Shown here piece by piece: positions 25,001 through 35,229 of a stretch of DNA of 64,000 nucleotides. A program made the translations under genes and the position numbers. The notes below the pieces were generated by a model, which made no database searches, was not told where the DNA came from, and saw only the letters and a program-made list of their open reading frames with translations. The first letter of the stretch is position 1. The number at the start of each line of letters is the position of its first letter. This DNA comes from Calonectria ilicicola (lineage: Eukaryota; Ascomycota; Sordariomycetes; Hypocreales; Nectriaceae): NCBI GenBank assembly GCA_020809705.1, contig CP085827.1, positions 806,001 to 870,000 on the forward strand, read 5' to 3'.

Positions 25001-25798
25001 ATGGGGAACGGTTCTTCAAAATATGATTCCATGCAAATTTCAGATCAGGTTGCTCACATTGGATTCCCCCAAACTCTGAACCTAGCTTTGAAAAGTTCAT
25101 TTTCGGAATCAGTCATAATTGTTTCAACGTCCAAAGGATCCAACCCACTTTATTCGGCCTGTATACCTTCGGGCCACGCTGGTCCTACGGTTCTTTATCC
25201 CGGTAAAGATGTCAAACGTTATCCAATTGGTTACGTCGAACGGAACCACAACACGTTTACTATTTCTCTGCCTGAAGTCTCCACCTACGGCCTCAAGTCT
25301 TCAAGAGCGGTCATGAAATACGAGCATCCTTATTCAAAAGTTCGGTACTCCTTTACGATGCCAGTTGGAAACGGTCGAAAAAAGCATATTGAGTCATTCG
25401 AATGGCGGCGCTCAAGTGGAAAAGAGGTCAAGTCTGTTGGCAAGTCAAGTTCGGGATGGAAGCTTGTGAGAACAACACCCAGCTCAAAATCTAGCAAAAA
25501 GTCACCACAAAACAAATACCGAGGCGGTGCTTCCGTAGCCTACAGTCCCAGTTTTGCGAGCGACGGAAAAGAAGTAGTCGCTGTTATGGCTGAAGCGAAA
25601 TCCTTTACAATTTCATTAACAGAAGTTGGAGGATTCCAGTATCTAGGAAGCGGTACTATGCCAGATATGGGGTACCATTGGGCTCTCATGGCTCTCCTCT
25701 CCGGGATTGCACTTCTCCAGCACCAAAAAGCACAGAAGATTAACGAAGATGTGACAGTTAATGTAGTAGATGCTGTTGTTAACGTTGTCACAAATTGA
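25001..25798 (+). CDS. Unknown protein, possible N-myristoylated LOR/tubby-like fold, 265 aa
   Basis: Intronless frame with a clear ATG. The first residues MGNGSSK match the N-myristoylation pattern (Gly2, Ser6, Lys7), so the protein may be held on membranes after Met removal. The body alternates short beta-strand-like segments, with ESFEWRRSSGKE and SSGWKLVRT resembling the fungal LURP-one/tubby C-terminal-like proteins; this fold call is inference from pattern only. A basic Ser/Lys-rich linker (about 155-172) is inserted, and the stretch HWALMALLSGIALLQHQ near the end is hydrophobic. In tubby-like proteins the barrel binds phosphoinositides. No enzymatic motif. Function unknown. Confidence 0.65.
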   Translation: MGNGSSKYDSMQISDQVAHIGFPQTLNLALKSSFSESVIIVSTSKGSNPLYSACIPSGHAGPTVLYPGKDVKRYPIGYVERNHNTFTISLPEVSTYGLKSSRAVMKYEHPYSKVRYSFTMPVGNGRKKHIESFEWRRSSGKEVKSVGKSSSGWKLVRTTPSSKSSKKSPQNKYRGGASVAYSPSFASDGKEVVAVMAEAKSFTISLTEVGGFQYLGSGTMPDMGYHWALMALLSGIALLQHQKAQKINEDVTVNVVDAVVNVVTN

Positions 25799-26766
25799 AA
25801 GTGTCTCAACTGAGACCAAGAAGAGATATACATGAGCCCAACCTAGGATATTATGAAACTGAATAGCGAAATTCTTGAACAATCTTCTGTTTAATCATAC
25901 TTTGCTAGTAATAATAATGGAGAAAATTATTCTGAAAAATTCCAGCTATAAATACATTCGAATCATAGATCCAATTAACCCTATTTCGCCTCACTTCTGT
26001 ATGAATAGCAGCGGTAGTTGTCAAATAAATCATAGGTTGTGAATACTATCAAATGCTGGGTATGAACCGAGAATGGATTTCTGGAAGATCGCAGTGTACA
26101 ACCTTGGCATTACTTAAATTTTCTCGCAGCTCACTAGTGGCTTCGTCAAAATTTGACTAAAGCATTAGGGTCATAGAATGTGAGTTGGCGGATAGACGCT
26201 AACAAGGGCGTAGCAACGTAATATGTTTCTGTTGGTCAAGGTTTCCTTCTGTTGCCCTAGCTGAAAGCATTATCGGATGGCTCAACCAGTAGCGCAAGGA
26301 GCATGAGTGAGACACGGCATATTAACATGGATGTAACCCATGGCGACCCACAGCGGCTGGTACTCGCAGGCGAAGGCCTCAAGCTACAGCCCACATTAGC
26401 TTCTCTGATCCAACATTTGGTCCAGTTAAAAAAAAATAAAGACAAGACAGCGGGCTCAACTCGTGGGTACTCCAGAATCACAAAGATGGCAGATGCAAAC
26501 TGTATTCCAAAACTTGATGCAATAGAACTCATACATCATGAATAGTTTGCAAACTCCGCTATTGGTCAACGATAGGACTGTGAGGTAGGACATTGGTGAA
26601 TTAAACAGTATCATCTTTTAATAGTCTCTTTTATGATGAAACAATTCAAGCAACATGACCATGTGCAATTATGTTCAAAAATTTCAATCACAAATATATT
26701 CAAATTGAAGCTTAGTACATTCTCTTTCCAGCTTGATGAGTTACACCACAATGTATACAGCTGCAT
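25799..26766. other. Spacer with overlapping short frames, no gene called
   Basis: Between the unknown gene and the LPMO. Frames at 26303-26545 (plus) and 26257-26532 (minus) overlap each other and neither shows a domain or splice support. Confidence 0.4.
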
Positions 26767-27572
26767 TTAATTTGCGGCAGTCCAGAGAGCGGGTCCAGGG
26801 TATGGATAGCTGCTGTAAGGACTGTACAAGTCAAACACAATACCCTGCCCGGACCTAGTGTAAAGACCTGTTCCAACAGTTCCACCTGTTGGAGCAACAG
26901 TGCCACTACCACCAACCCTCAGATTGAGACACTGGGGATAGTTTTGCGCGCCATTATCATTCCCTGCACTGTGCAATGCAATTATCTCATGTCTGATGAC
27001 ATAGTCTCCCGCTTTCAGATTTTTGGGGATCGTAGCGGATGTGGAAAAATTGCTAGCAATCAGTGTGTCTGTTACCCAAGTTGTTCCGCTGACAATGCTG
27101 TTCTGACTAATCTTGGACCAGCTAAGGGTACCAGCCGTGGTCTCACCTATTTATTCAAGTTATTGAGTTTTCCATTTCATACTGCAACATGAGCAACGCG
27201 AGATATCAGCATACCATTGTATGGAGCAATGTAGTTAATGATAGGGCCTTTATGGGACTCTGGCCACGTATTCCAAAAGAATGTGATGGTCTCTCCTGCA
27301 TTGACGTTGATGAAATTCTTTCCAGCAGTCGCACTCTTGTGGCATGCAATGTCGGCACTTCCATATGCCGCAGGCTCGACGAATCCATTATCTTGGTTGA
27401 GGGAGTCCCACCCTGCTGTTACCGGGTATTGGCCGTTCCAGGCCCAATACCAAACTGGGTCCGACCCAGCGGTCCAGACGCCGTTGACCTTGACGCCTGC
27501 TACGAAGCCATGGGCTGATGCAAGTTGGGGGATACACGCGGCAAGGCCGAGCAAAGCAGTGAAGGATCGCAT
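26767..27572 (-). CDS. Secreted AA9 lytic polysaccharide monooxygenase, 245 aa
   Basis: Copper enzyme that oxidatively cleaves cellulose or related beta-glucans outside the cell. Exons 27215-27572 and 26767-27146 (intron 68 bp, phase 1). The signal peptide (residues 1-20) ends in ASA, leaving His21 as the mature N-terminus, half of the histidine brace. The second brace residue is His107 in ESHKGP. The second-shell residues His178 and the QNYPQC block (Gln187, Tyr189) are present, as is the likely disulphide pair Cys77-Cys192. The end GLYTRSGQGIVFDLYS..PGPALW is typical of the family. No cellulose-binding module or linker. Substrate and C1/C4 regioselectivity cannot be read from this. Complete and probably active. 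Confidence 0.95.
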
Positions 27573-28667
27573 ATTGAAACCGCGGTTTAATAAATCAATA
27601 CTTATGATGCGGTATAATAGCTTGTAGACAACTCATGTTGCTTCTCGGTACTTTGACCGCTTATTTATACCCCGTCTCTCACACACAGGTCTGCAACGCC
27701 CACACTTCTGCCAAACAGGTTCGCGGAACAGTCGTTGCCGCGATTAACAAATCTAGCCCATTTCGCAGTAAGATAATCTTGCTTGAATAATAAGAATGGT
27801 GAGTCTCCATTTAGGAATTTCTGGAATTTTCGGGTGTTGTGATTGACCAAATGAGCGATTAAGCTTAATGGAAAACTGCCCGTCGGACCGAGCCCCGGTA
27901 TTCCGCTTGTGTAAACTCACGGCATACCACTTTTTCACAATATTCTGTCACAGGATCACATTTGCCAAGCCCTTCAACCAAATTAATTTGTCGAAATATA
28001 AGTCATTGTCCCATGGGTGTGATGCGCGGAGCATCTTGCTCCACTTCCGTATCTGGAACGGACAAGGCAGGGAGTCATCACGTCAATGCCGAGACTCAAT
28101 AAAATATCAATAGAGATGCTTTTAAACAGTTATCCAAGGCCAGTTAGAAGGTAATTTTCTCAGTTGTTGTTCCATTAGTAAACTAACGGCTCCTTCGTAG
28201 TTAGTGCTTTGCGCATGTGCAAAGACTGGTCACTACTGACGCATAGCATTTGTTCATTATAACCGTCATACGGCAAATTTTTTTTTAAAAAAAACATTTA
28301 TTTTTTTTCTGGGTGTTATTTTTAAGTTTATCCTGGCAAAAGTAGACGTGCCGGCGGTTCGTTTCTGCCGTCCATCCGAAAAATATCCAGCCAAGCAACA
28401 ACCTAGTCAGCTAATGCAGGCAAGGGAATTCATCGATGAGGATAACTTTCTCCGTAATACTGCTGGATGACGGATTGATAAGTGTAAATTTATGTTTATC
28501 AACTAGAATTGTCCATTCAATCGAAAAGGAATCATAGTCTTATTCCACAAGGCTATCCCTCTAAGCCAAATTCCAATCCCTAACATACCGTCAACTACTG
28601 GTGTTGAATATAACCCCATCAGCTGTGTAGATCCTAGGCTAATGTAGGCGGTTAAATTTGGGACCCA
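27573..28667. other. Spacer with a long T/A homopolymer block
   Basis: LPMO promoter on the left and 3' flank of the imine-reductase-like gene on the right. Near 28278-28312 a T run, an A run and a second T run lie back to back, so the first two can pair as a hairpin and would disfavour nucleosomes. No gene seen. Confidence 0.45.
27661..27669 (-). promoter_or_regulatory. TATA box of the AA9 gene
   Basis: TATAAATAA on the minus strand, about 90 bp upstream of the LPMO start codon, a good core-promoter position. Confidence 0.5.
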
Positions 28668-29585
28668 TTAGTCTTCCAACAAGTATGTCCCCATTGCGGC
28701 CAGTCCGGCATCACCTCCTTTCTGGCAAATTACTCGAAGCATCAACTGGCGAAAGATCTCCAGCCCATCCGCATTGACCTTTTCCTGTCTGAGGCCTAGC
28801 ATTATGGTATCGAGGCCCTTAATTTGCATTGAAACCGGATTTCCAAAGTTTTCCTCCCAGTCTTCATTATCGAGGGCGCGGGCAATGTCGGTAATATGTG
28901 GCAAAAATGCCGTCAAGAGGGGAAGCACGATTTTATGCATCGCCACCTCAACAGATGGGGCAACTTTGCTCCCGATTGGTGGCTTTTGCCTTTTCAAGAC
29001 ATTCATCGCGAGAAAAGCGCCGTAAAACATGCCATCCATTGCAGCGAGAGCAGCAAGGTCCCAAAGACATGCAGCACCGGGGTCATTTGCGATATAATGC
29101 ACTTTCCCCAGATGCTCCAATAAACCAAGAGCCGGAGCGAATTTATCCTCCGTCTCTCCACTGATAAAAACCGAGGAATGTTCCGTTCCGACCAATTCAG
29201 GAGTCACCATGATAGCACCATCAAAATATAGAGAGATGCCACGCGTCTTAAACCATGGGTCCATTGAGCGAGCTTGCTCAGGTGTGCCAGTTGATATGTT
29301 GATCATGATTTTTGGGTCGTTGTCTGCATCTATGGGCAGAATAGAAGCAAACTGCTCAATGATGCTCTCATAAGTCGAAACGCAGACCAGTACTACTTTG
29401 CTTCGAGACACAGCCGTCTCCAAATCTGGCTCGAAGCGAGCTCCAAGTTCATGTAGCGTTTTCAGAGCTAGTCGGTGCGGATTTCGGTTCCACATCGTTA
29501 CTGTAATGCCCTTGCTCAACCAAACCTTGACCATTGCTGCGCCAATATTTCCAACCCCGACGATAGTAACATCTGTTTCAGACAT
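28668..29585 (-). CDS. Imine-reductase-like NADPH oxidoreductase, 305 aa
   Basis: Intronless. I start at the ATG at 29583-29585; the 21 nt upstream are open but have no ATG. An N-terminal Rossmann domain has GVGNIG (about 10-15), and WNRNPHR after beta-2 supports NADPH. The motif NISTGTPEQAR (96-106) and YFDGAIMVTPELVG (120-133) are the hallmarks that separate imine reductases from the related beta-hydroxyacid dehydrogenases, whose catalytic Lys is absent at the usual place. The C-terminal half is all-helical, as in the domain-swapped IRED dimer; Asp176 in LWDLAAL lies about where IREDs carry their Asp/Tyr. Predicted to reduce cyclic imines or perform reductive amination; natural substrate unknown. 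No biosynthetic partner gene adjoins it. Confidence 0.85.
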   Translation of the reverse strand: MSETDVTIVGVGNIGAAMVKVWLSKGITVTMWNRNPHRLALKTLHELGARFEPDLETAVSRSKVVLVCVSTYESIIEQFASILPIDADNDPKIMINISTGTPEQARSMDPWFKTRGISLYFDGAIMVTPELVGTEHSSVFISGETEDKFAPALGLLEHLGKVHYIANDPGAACLWDLAALAAMDGMFYGAFLAMNVLKRQKPPIGSKVAPSVEVAMHKIVLPLLTAFLPHITDIARALDNEDWEENFGNPVSMQIKGLDTIMLGLRQEKVNADGLEIFRQLMLRVICQKGGDAGLAAMGTYLLED

Positions 29586-31981
29586 GGCAATTGCCTTGCT
29601 GTGCAATGTTTTTCTAAGGGAAATTTTATGAGTAATGAAATCTCAGATTGGTTTTTTATGATGAGGTCTGTGAGAGAAGATGACAATATGCCTAAAAGAC
29701 TCGCTGATCTTGTGAGCTTATATTGTAAAACCTTTATTAGCTTTACGGAATTTCATGGCCGAAAATCTCGACTCGTCCAATGGATTGATTCCATGTTTAT
29801 CCCAGTCGTGTTTTGGTGTCGAGTAGTGTTCTCGGTCGGGATCTTTTCCTATTAGTCGAGGCGTCCATCTCCAAAGTGTCGGACGCCGTTGCGGACGAGA
29901 TAAAGAATCGCCTACAAGGATTTAGAACCGAATTACTATACGAGACGCCCGGCTGCCAGCAGTTATTTGATGTTGCTACTCTGGTATCCCACAAGGAAGC
30001 ACAGGGGCCAAGGACGACCAAATAAGGTGACACTATGTATAAAAGAAATAGTGGGTTGCTGCACAATATTTTTGTCGACCATAATCTTGCACCATTTTCT
30101 GCACGGATGTCGGGTTCTGCGGCCTCCGATATCCATCACCAAACCACAATCTACTTGGGAAAGCAATGCCATTTGTCAGCTATGGAAATAATTCGTCCGT
30201 GAAACCTCCGAAAGTTAGAATTCTCTTAGTTTATGATTTTATGGGCGAAAATAGAGCCGTTTATTATCAATTCCCGGAACTCCGATCTCAGCTATCACCT
30301 TAAGTTGCACGCTTTGTCCATTTTGCAAGACTACTTCACCGGTGCTGCAGATTTGCACCGACCTACTTCAAATTCTGATAGAGGAAATCCGAGGGAAATT
30401 TAGTGGATTATCTTATCTATGCTAAAACTTTCACGGTCGCATGAACATTTCATGTCTTCAATGAATATTCCATGTTAAGAAGCAGAACCTACCCTATAAT
30501 AGCGAAGTGATGCATCGCCAACAAGCGAAGTATTAATAGCACAGATCGAACCACATCCAACAAATCGGATCAAGCTAATCATACTTACATAAAGCCGACA
30601 AGATAAAGATACCCGAATATCCAAACTTGGCATATATAGACTGGGGTACAGCAGACTGTATTTGTGGAGTATGGCAGAATCGGGTAATTCTACGGGGAGT
30701 TATTGATGAATTGAGCTGAATGAGCAAGGTATGATGCACTTTTGTACGCAAAAATGGAGAATTTCCTGTTCTATAACCGAATTACCGGGTTCTGGAAAAG
30801 ACCAGTCGACCTTGTTTGGAGGGGCGTCAAGTCTGGCGCGAATGGCTTGCGGCAGCCACACCGCTAGGGGCCGAGAGGACCACGGCGTCGGTTCGTCAAA
30901 TAGGAACTCGGTAGATTTTCAGCCCACTCATAGACTAAAATAGTGGCACTTGACGCGCAATCAAGCTTCCTATTGGGTAGGAAAACATATTATTCCTTCA
31001 ATTGCATGCGTAACATGAATAATGGCGACCGACGTATGAAGACTGAGACACAATGACATCGATATTTTTCGCCCTCCTACCTCTGTCCAATCGCAGACGG
31101 TTAAACTCCCCTGTCAATTGCTGCTCACTGCGGCGAGCCCCCTTTGTTTGATAGCTATTACGCCAAGACGCCCGCGGGAATAGATGCCGGACGTGCACCA
31201 ATGGTCAGGATGGGGACTAGGCTGAATCTGTCGAGAAGAGATTTTTCCAGGTCCTCGACGGCTTACAATAGCCGGGGGCCAATGGCGAAAAACACCAGGG
31301 CAATCTGGTATCCAGCCAGTCGTTGAAGGGGAGGATGGAGCAGGCGATGGAGCAGAAACCACAAAGCTGCGTCATCTGGATGGAGAATGTGTACGTGTAA
31401 TTCATTTCCCCGAGAGCGCCCCACAAATTGTCGTGCATGAGGGCCAACGCTGACGAAGCCATACGCGTATCCACTTTGGGAGAGCAAAACGGCCTCCTTC
31501 AGCCGCAGAGACGCGTGGTTTTCTGCGTAGACGTTTCCGAAAACATGCTTGTATTCCCGGGGTTGGTTCTGTTTAGCGTGCATGTTCGAGTTTGAGCCCA
31601 TCCAAACCCCTGCCCCAATTTGGTCCTTCGTCAGACTTAACCTGGGATGAACAATGGAGGCCCATTTTAAGTGGACTCATTGTCGCGCAGCCTCCCGTCC
31701 CTGAGAGGCGCTGCTTCACAATTGAGCTATTCCTGGACCTTGGTGACGACTGAGATCTGCCGCTGTCGCCCGTAGCCCCTTGCAGAAAACTGATCCGATA
31801 TGGACCCTGTCATCTCTGGTGTTCGTTGATATATAGGATTAAAGCGCGCACACTTTAATGCTTGCTTTGTTTCTCAATTGACAAAACAATACCCAATCAC
31901 TCGTTTCATTTCCATCTTCTTCAATCCTAGCGCCGACCCAAATTTTGCATTCTTGTCGACAACTTTCTCTAGATACCCAAA
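29586..31981. other. 2.4 kb spacer
   Basis: No intact gene. Holds the promoter of the gene at 31982 and a possible receptor relic at 31217-31474 (separate entry). A tRNA-A-box-like stretch occurs on the minus strand near 31735 but lacks a B box. Confidence 0.45.
31217..31474 (-). pseudogene. Possible relic of a rhodopsin/Pth11-type receptor gene
   Basis: Two overlapping minus frames read like adjacent pieces of a fungal rhodopsin domain: one gives GALGEMNYTYTFSIQMTQL (helix 3 entry), the other PLQRLAGYQIALVFFAIG (helix 4), so one frame change separates them. Flanking helices are not found and no splice pair joins them. This is pattern reading of weak similarity; chance hydrophobic coding is the main alternative. 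Confidence 0.22.
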
Positions 31982-32737
31982 ATGCATTTTTCACGAGTAT
32001 TGACCTCTCTTTTCGTCCTGACCGCCATGGCGTCTACAAATAACAAGAGGGCATATGATATCCAAGAGGAAGGGTTCGTTGTTAGACGCCGGGCCGTTCC
32101 GATAGCCAATAAATTCGAGAAGCGCGATACTACCAGCACCGCAACAGCTGCCGAGGCCACCACAACAAGCGAAGCTACATCTACATCAACCTCGTCCTCC
32201 TCTTCCTCTTCATCGTCTGCCTCTACTTCATCGAGCTCGTCCAGCTCCTCATCTTCAGCCTCCGTCGCATCGACACTCTCTACTTCGTCAACATCTGCCA
32301 CATCAACGGGCACAGCTTCCTCCACTGGAACATCCACCGACGCCTCATCAGGTGTCACTTCTACAGGCACTACCTCTACTGGTGGCGTTATGTCGGGTAC
32401 CGTTTGTTTCACCACCACCTTGAAGAGCACCACTACTTGTGAAACCGTTTCCAGCAATGGACATGTTTCGACTCAAACCTGCGTGGACACCCAAGTTACA
32501 TCGAGCACGTGCGCTGCTAGCATGATTTGCACCACCAATACAAGCGGAGATATTTGCATGGCGGCGCAGCCCATTCACACTGGCGGAATTATTGTTGCCA
32601 TTGTTTTCTTGAGTCTCGTTGTTGTCCTATTTGGTGGCGTATGCTTTGCAAGCGCCAGAGCATCCAAGAAGCAGAAAGCCCTGCAGGAGCAAGCTGAGGC
32701 CAAGGCTCTTCTTCGAAAGGCAACAATTAGGAAGTAA
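31982..32737 (+). CDS. Mid2/WSC-like cell-wall sensor candidate, 251 aa
   Basis: Type I membrane protein. Signal peptide (about 1-18), then basic sites KR at 22-23, RRR at 35-37 and KR at 47-48 that could be cut by a Kex2-type protease. Residues 49-140 are almost pure Ser/Thr/Ala, a rod expected to be heavily O-mannosylated. A six-cysteine block (Cys142, 153, 167, 177, 183, 192) precedes one transmembrane helix (201-224) and a 27-residue Lys/Ala-rich cytoplasmic tail. This is the layout of fungal wall-stress sensors, but the Cys block is not a WSC domain and the tail is short, so the sensor role is inferred. Intronless; the serine run makes a false acidic frame on the other strand. Confidence 0.8.
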   Translation: MHFSRVLTSLFVLTAMASTNNKRAYDIQEEGFVVRRRAVPIANKFEKRDTTSTATAAEATTTSEATSTSTSSSSSSSSSASTSSSSSSSSSSASVASTLSTSSTSATSTGTASSTGTSTDASSGVTSTGTTSTGGVMSGTVCFTTTLKSTTTCETVSSNGHVSTQTCVDTQVTSSTCAASMICTTNTSGDICMAAQPIHTGGIIVAIVFLSLVVVLFGGVCFASARASKKQKALQEQAEAKALLRKATIRK

Positions 32738-33005
32738 AATGTTGTATATATGTTACTGTATATATATGTGCTGGGTTACGGAGTTATCGGTTGAAAATGT
32801 ACTAGATAATGAATATCATGACAATAGACTTTGTTTCTCGACAAGAAAATCTCAACATATCCCGTTCTCACTTTACATGTGCATTCTCCGCGGTCAATTA
32901 GTCGTATCTCGCCCAAGATAACTCCCAGTGACGCCGTTTAATAAAGGTATAAAATAAAACCAACACGTTAAGTCTCGACACTGCTCAGCGAAAATACGCA
33001 AATGA

Positions 33006-34271
33006 TCAAATGTGTGGAAAATAGTCGGACCAGGATACCGTTTCGAAAACGGCTGAGGGCAGAGCTCGCAAGCTAAGAAAAGCTTCAATGATGAGGTAAA
33101 GCCTCGCAACTCCATACGAGCCAACCCATCCCGCAGCAATCAAATATTGGAAAACAGGATGCATCCCATCGAATAATTGTGTACCAGTTTCGACTTCTGG
33201 AACACGAAATAAGGAACAGAATCTTGGTAATTGCCATGTTACAAGGTGGAGTAACAAGGCATACGATAAAGATGTCCCAAACAATACCACGCAAGCAACT
33301 CTCCAAAGTGTTTGTTCCAAAGGTGTCGGAAACGTAAAGTTCCATGCAACAAAGTGAATACCGATATAGCATCCTGTGATAATGACAAAAATCGTTACAT
33401 CGGTCACACGAGTTCCTCGGGGGGCTACTCTCGATGTGTTCTTGAAAGTTGTGATGGGCACATATTCAGGGTCAGCACCAACGCCAAATAAATACTCCAA
33501 AGCCCAGAATATAGGGTCCATAAGTTCATATGGATCAGGAGCTGGGCGGGTAAAGTCAAGGGGTGTGAGCTTGAAAGGCTTGTTTGCGGGCTCCCCGGCT
33601 GAGATCAGGACATCTTGAATCCGCAAGCCATCCTTTAGAGAAAGTGGAATTTGAGTGGTGACATCCAGTGGCTTGTGGTACCAAAAATAGAAGGTTGGGA
33701 GAGTGCAAACAAGAAAGGCAACCGTGTCGAGCTCAAAAGTCGATATTTCCAACCGTTGGATAGCGCGACCAACACACTGAATCCCGAACCAAAATACCTG
33801 AATGGAGACCAGAAGTCGACTGAAGCCATCGGCCTTGCTTCTATCCCAAATAGTCTTGCTGTCGACAGCCGGAAAATCCATAAACTTGTTCGACACGAGG
33901 TAGCAAACTTGACGGGCGTTTATTGGAAAAGAAGGATAATCTGGTGCTTGGAGCACGAAACCACCCATGTCAGCAAAGAACCCATGCCTTAGCGTCCATT
34001 GTGGAAATCCCTGATCAGAAAAGTCCGAAACAGATTGACGAGCCGAAATCCACTGGTTTTGTGCGAGCGCTGCGAGGACCTCTGGTAAGAAAATCGAGAA
34101 CGCAAGCCAGGAGAGCTTGGTGCTCCAAGCTGCTTGAACTTTGTCTCTTGCAGGGACGTTGAGGCATAAGACCGACCAGTTGCAGAGCAGAATAGTCGCA
34201 GCACAACTCCAGATCAGGTCTATGGTCCCTCGTCCATCTGGAGAGCTAACCCACCCGCGAAATTCGCTCAT
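33006..34271 (-). CDS. Polytopic membrane protein of an uncharacterised fungal family, 421 aa
   Basis: I start at the ATG at 34269-34271 (MSEFRGW), just before the recognisable RGTIDLIWSC segment. The frame stays open upstream to another ATG at 34490, adding 73 basic residues that look like untranslated sequence or, less likely, an organellar leader. About six hydrophobic helices: first near 15-37, one near 55-75, a pair around 150-190, and three toward the end. The phrase RGTIDLIWSC..CLNVPA followed by KLSWLAFSIFLPEVL identifies a family widespread in Sordariomycetes and Eurotiomycetes with no assigned function. Intronless here. Possibly a small-molecule or lipid membrane protein, but nothing shows it. 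Confidence 0.75.
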   Translation of the reverse strand: MSEFRGWVSSPDGRGTIDLIWSCAATILLCNWSVLCLNVPARDKVQAAWSTKLSWLAFSIFLPEVLAALAQNQWISARQSVSDFSDQGFPQWTLRHGFFADMGGFVLQAPDYPSFPINARQVCYLVSNKFMDFPAVDSKTIWDRSKADGFSRLLVSIQVFWFGIQCVGRAIQRLEISTFELDTVAFLVCTLPTFYFWYHKPLDVTTQIPLSLKDGLRIQDVLISAGEPANKPFKLTPLDFTRPAPDPYELMDPIFWALEYLFGVGADPEYVPITTFKNTSRVAPRGTRVTDVTIFVIITGCYIGIHFVAWNFTFPTPLEQTLWRVACVVLFGTSLSYALLLHLVTWQLPRFCSLFRVPEVETGTQLFDGMHPVFQYLIAAGWVGSYGVARLYLIIEAFLSLRALPSAVFETVSWSDYFPHI

Positions 34272-35229
34272 TTTTTGTCGCTTTCTGGATGCGCTATTGA
34301 AGTAATACTGGGAAAGCGGGTGATGAGGGATGCAGACCTTTTGAATCAGGCTGAGGCACATCTGGCCAGACGTGCTATACCTACTTTGGAACAGGCGGCG
34401 GCGTGATGGGGCCAGGGTTTCAGCCGTAATATGTGACAAGAGAGCTGATTGGCTATATCGAGAAATCCTTTTATTTCCAATGCAGTTCATTGCACTTAGG
34501 TTGTACGCTTTTGTGAATCTTGGAGTACGTTAATGTTTGGGAAGATGCAGAGACACAATTTTTCTTCAACAATGTCTTATTGATGCGACTAGTCATATGA
34601 TACTTGGGTTGTTGAGCAATATATATCGTATTGCGTGGGAAATCTCTATCGTTTGATGTAATCATAGGACAATTGTCAGATCGGTTCTCCCACGAGTCCA
34701 ATGTAATCAATACCTGTGATGAGTGATGGCGACTTTCAACTTAAGCATGCACGTCTGTCTTCTTGAGATTATGGCAAGCGCTGGAAATCCGGACGAGATG
34801 CAGTTGCATTAGCGCGGGCGCGTATTGATTGGCTGGTAATATTCGATGCTCCAGCTGCCAACTTGTTAAGGTAATAGAACGACGCTGCATTGTTTCAGCC
34901 TCAAAAACATCCAGTAAGGATGCTTTCACTTCAAGATTAGCGCCCGCACTGAAGCGAGTATATGATCAGGCAGAGGATGACGACCGGAATGTAAAATCAC
35001 CGATTAGAAAAATATCTCTTAAATTTTATGAGAAGATCACTACTTCGAAATGCTCAGATGTGCTCAAGCGTCTCGATATAAATCAGCCAGGCTTATATTA
35101 AATAATTATTAGCTCTGGATTTTTCACCCCATCGGAAAGTCTACGCTTGATGTTATTAAACTCATTCATCCGGTCATACCGAATTTGTACCATTTAAAAC
35201 CCGTCTCTATTCAACCACCTATAATTCTA
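34272..35229. other. Spacer with no gene seen
   Basis: Upstream of the membrane protein and 3' flank of the zinc-finger gene. The plus frame at 34829-35101 has no ATG at its start and no domain. Confidence 0.45.

Noticed and set aside
26257..26545. Overlapping plus and minus frames of 80-91 residues
   Set aside because: They are mutually antisense, and neither shows a motif or intron.
29585..29606. Upstream start for the imine-reductase-like gene
   Set aside because: The extension begins with TTG, not ATG; the ATG at 29583-29585 places the Rossmann strand at the usual distance from the start.
31681..31737. tRNA-like stretch on the minus strand with TAGCTCAATTG
   Set aside because: It resembles an A box and has a GCCTC/GAGGC stem, but the anticodon loop would be 10 nt and no B box (GGTTCRANNCC) follows.
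31969..32457. 162-residue minus-strand frame rich in Val, Asp and Glu
   Set aside because: It is the antisense reading of the Ser/Thr-rich rod of the 31982 gene; the acidic composition follows from TCN/ACN codons read backwards.
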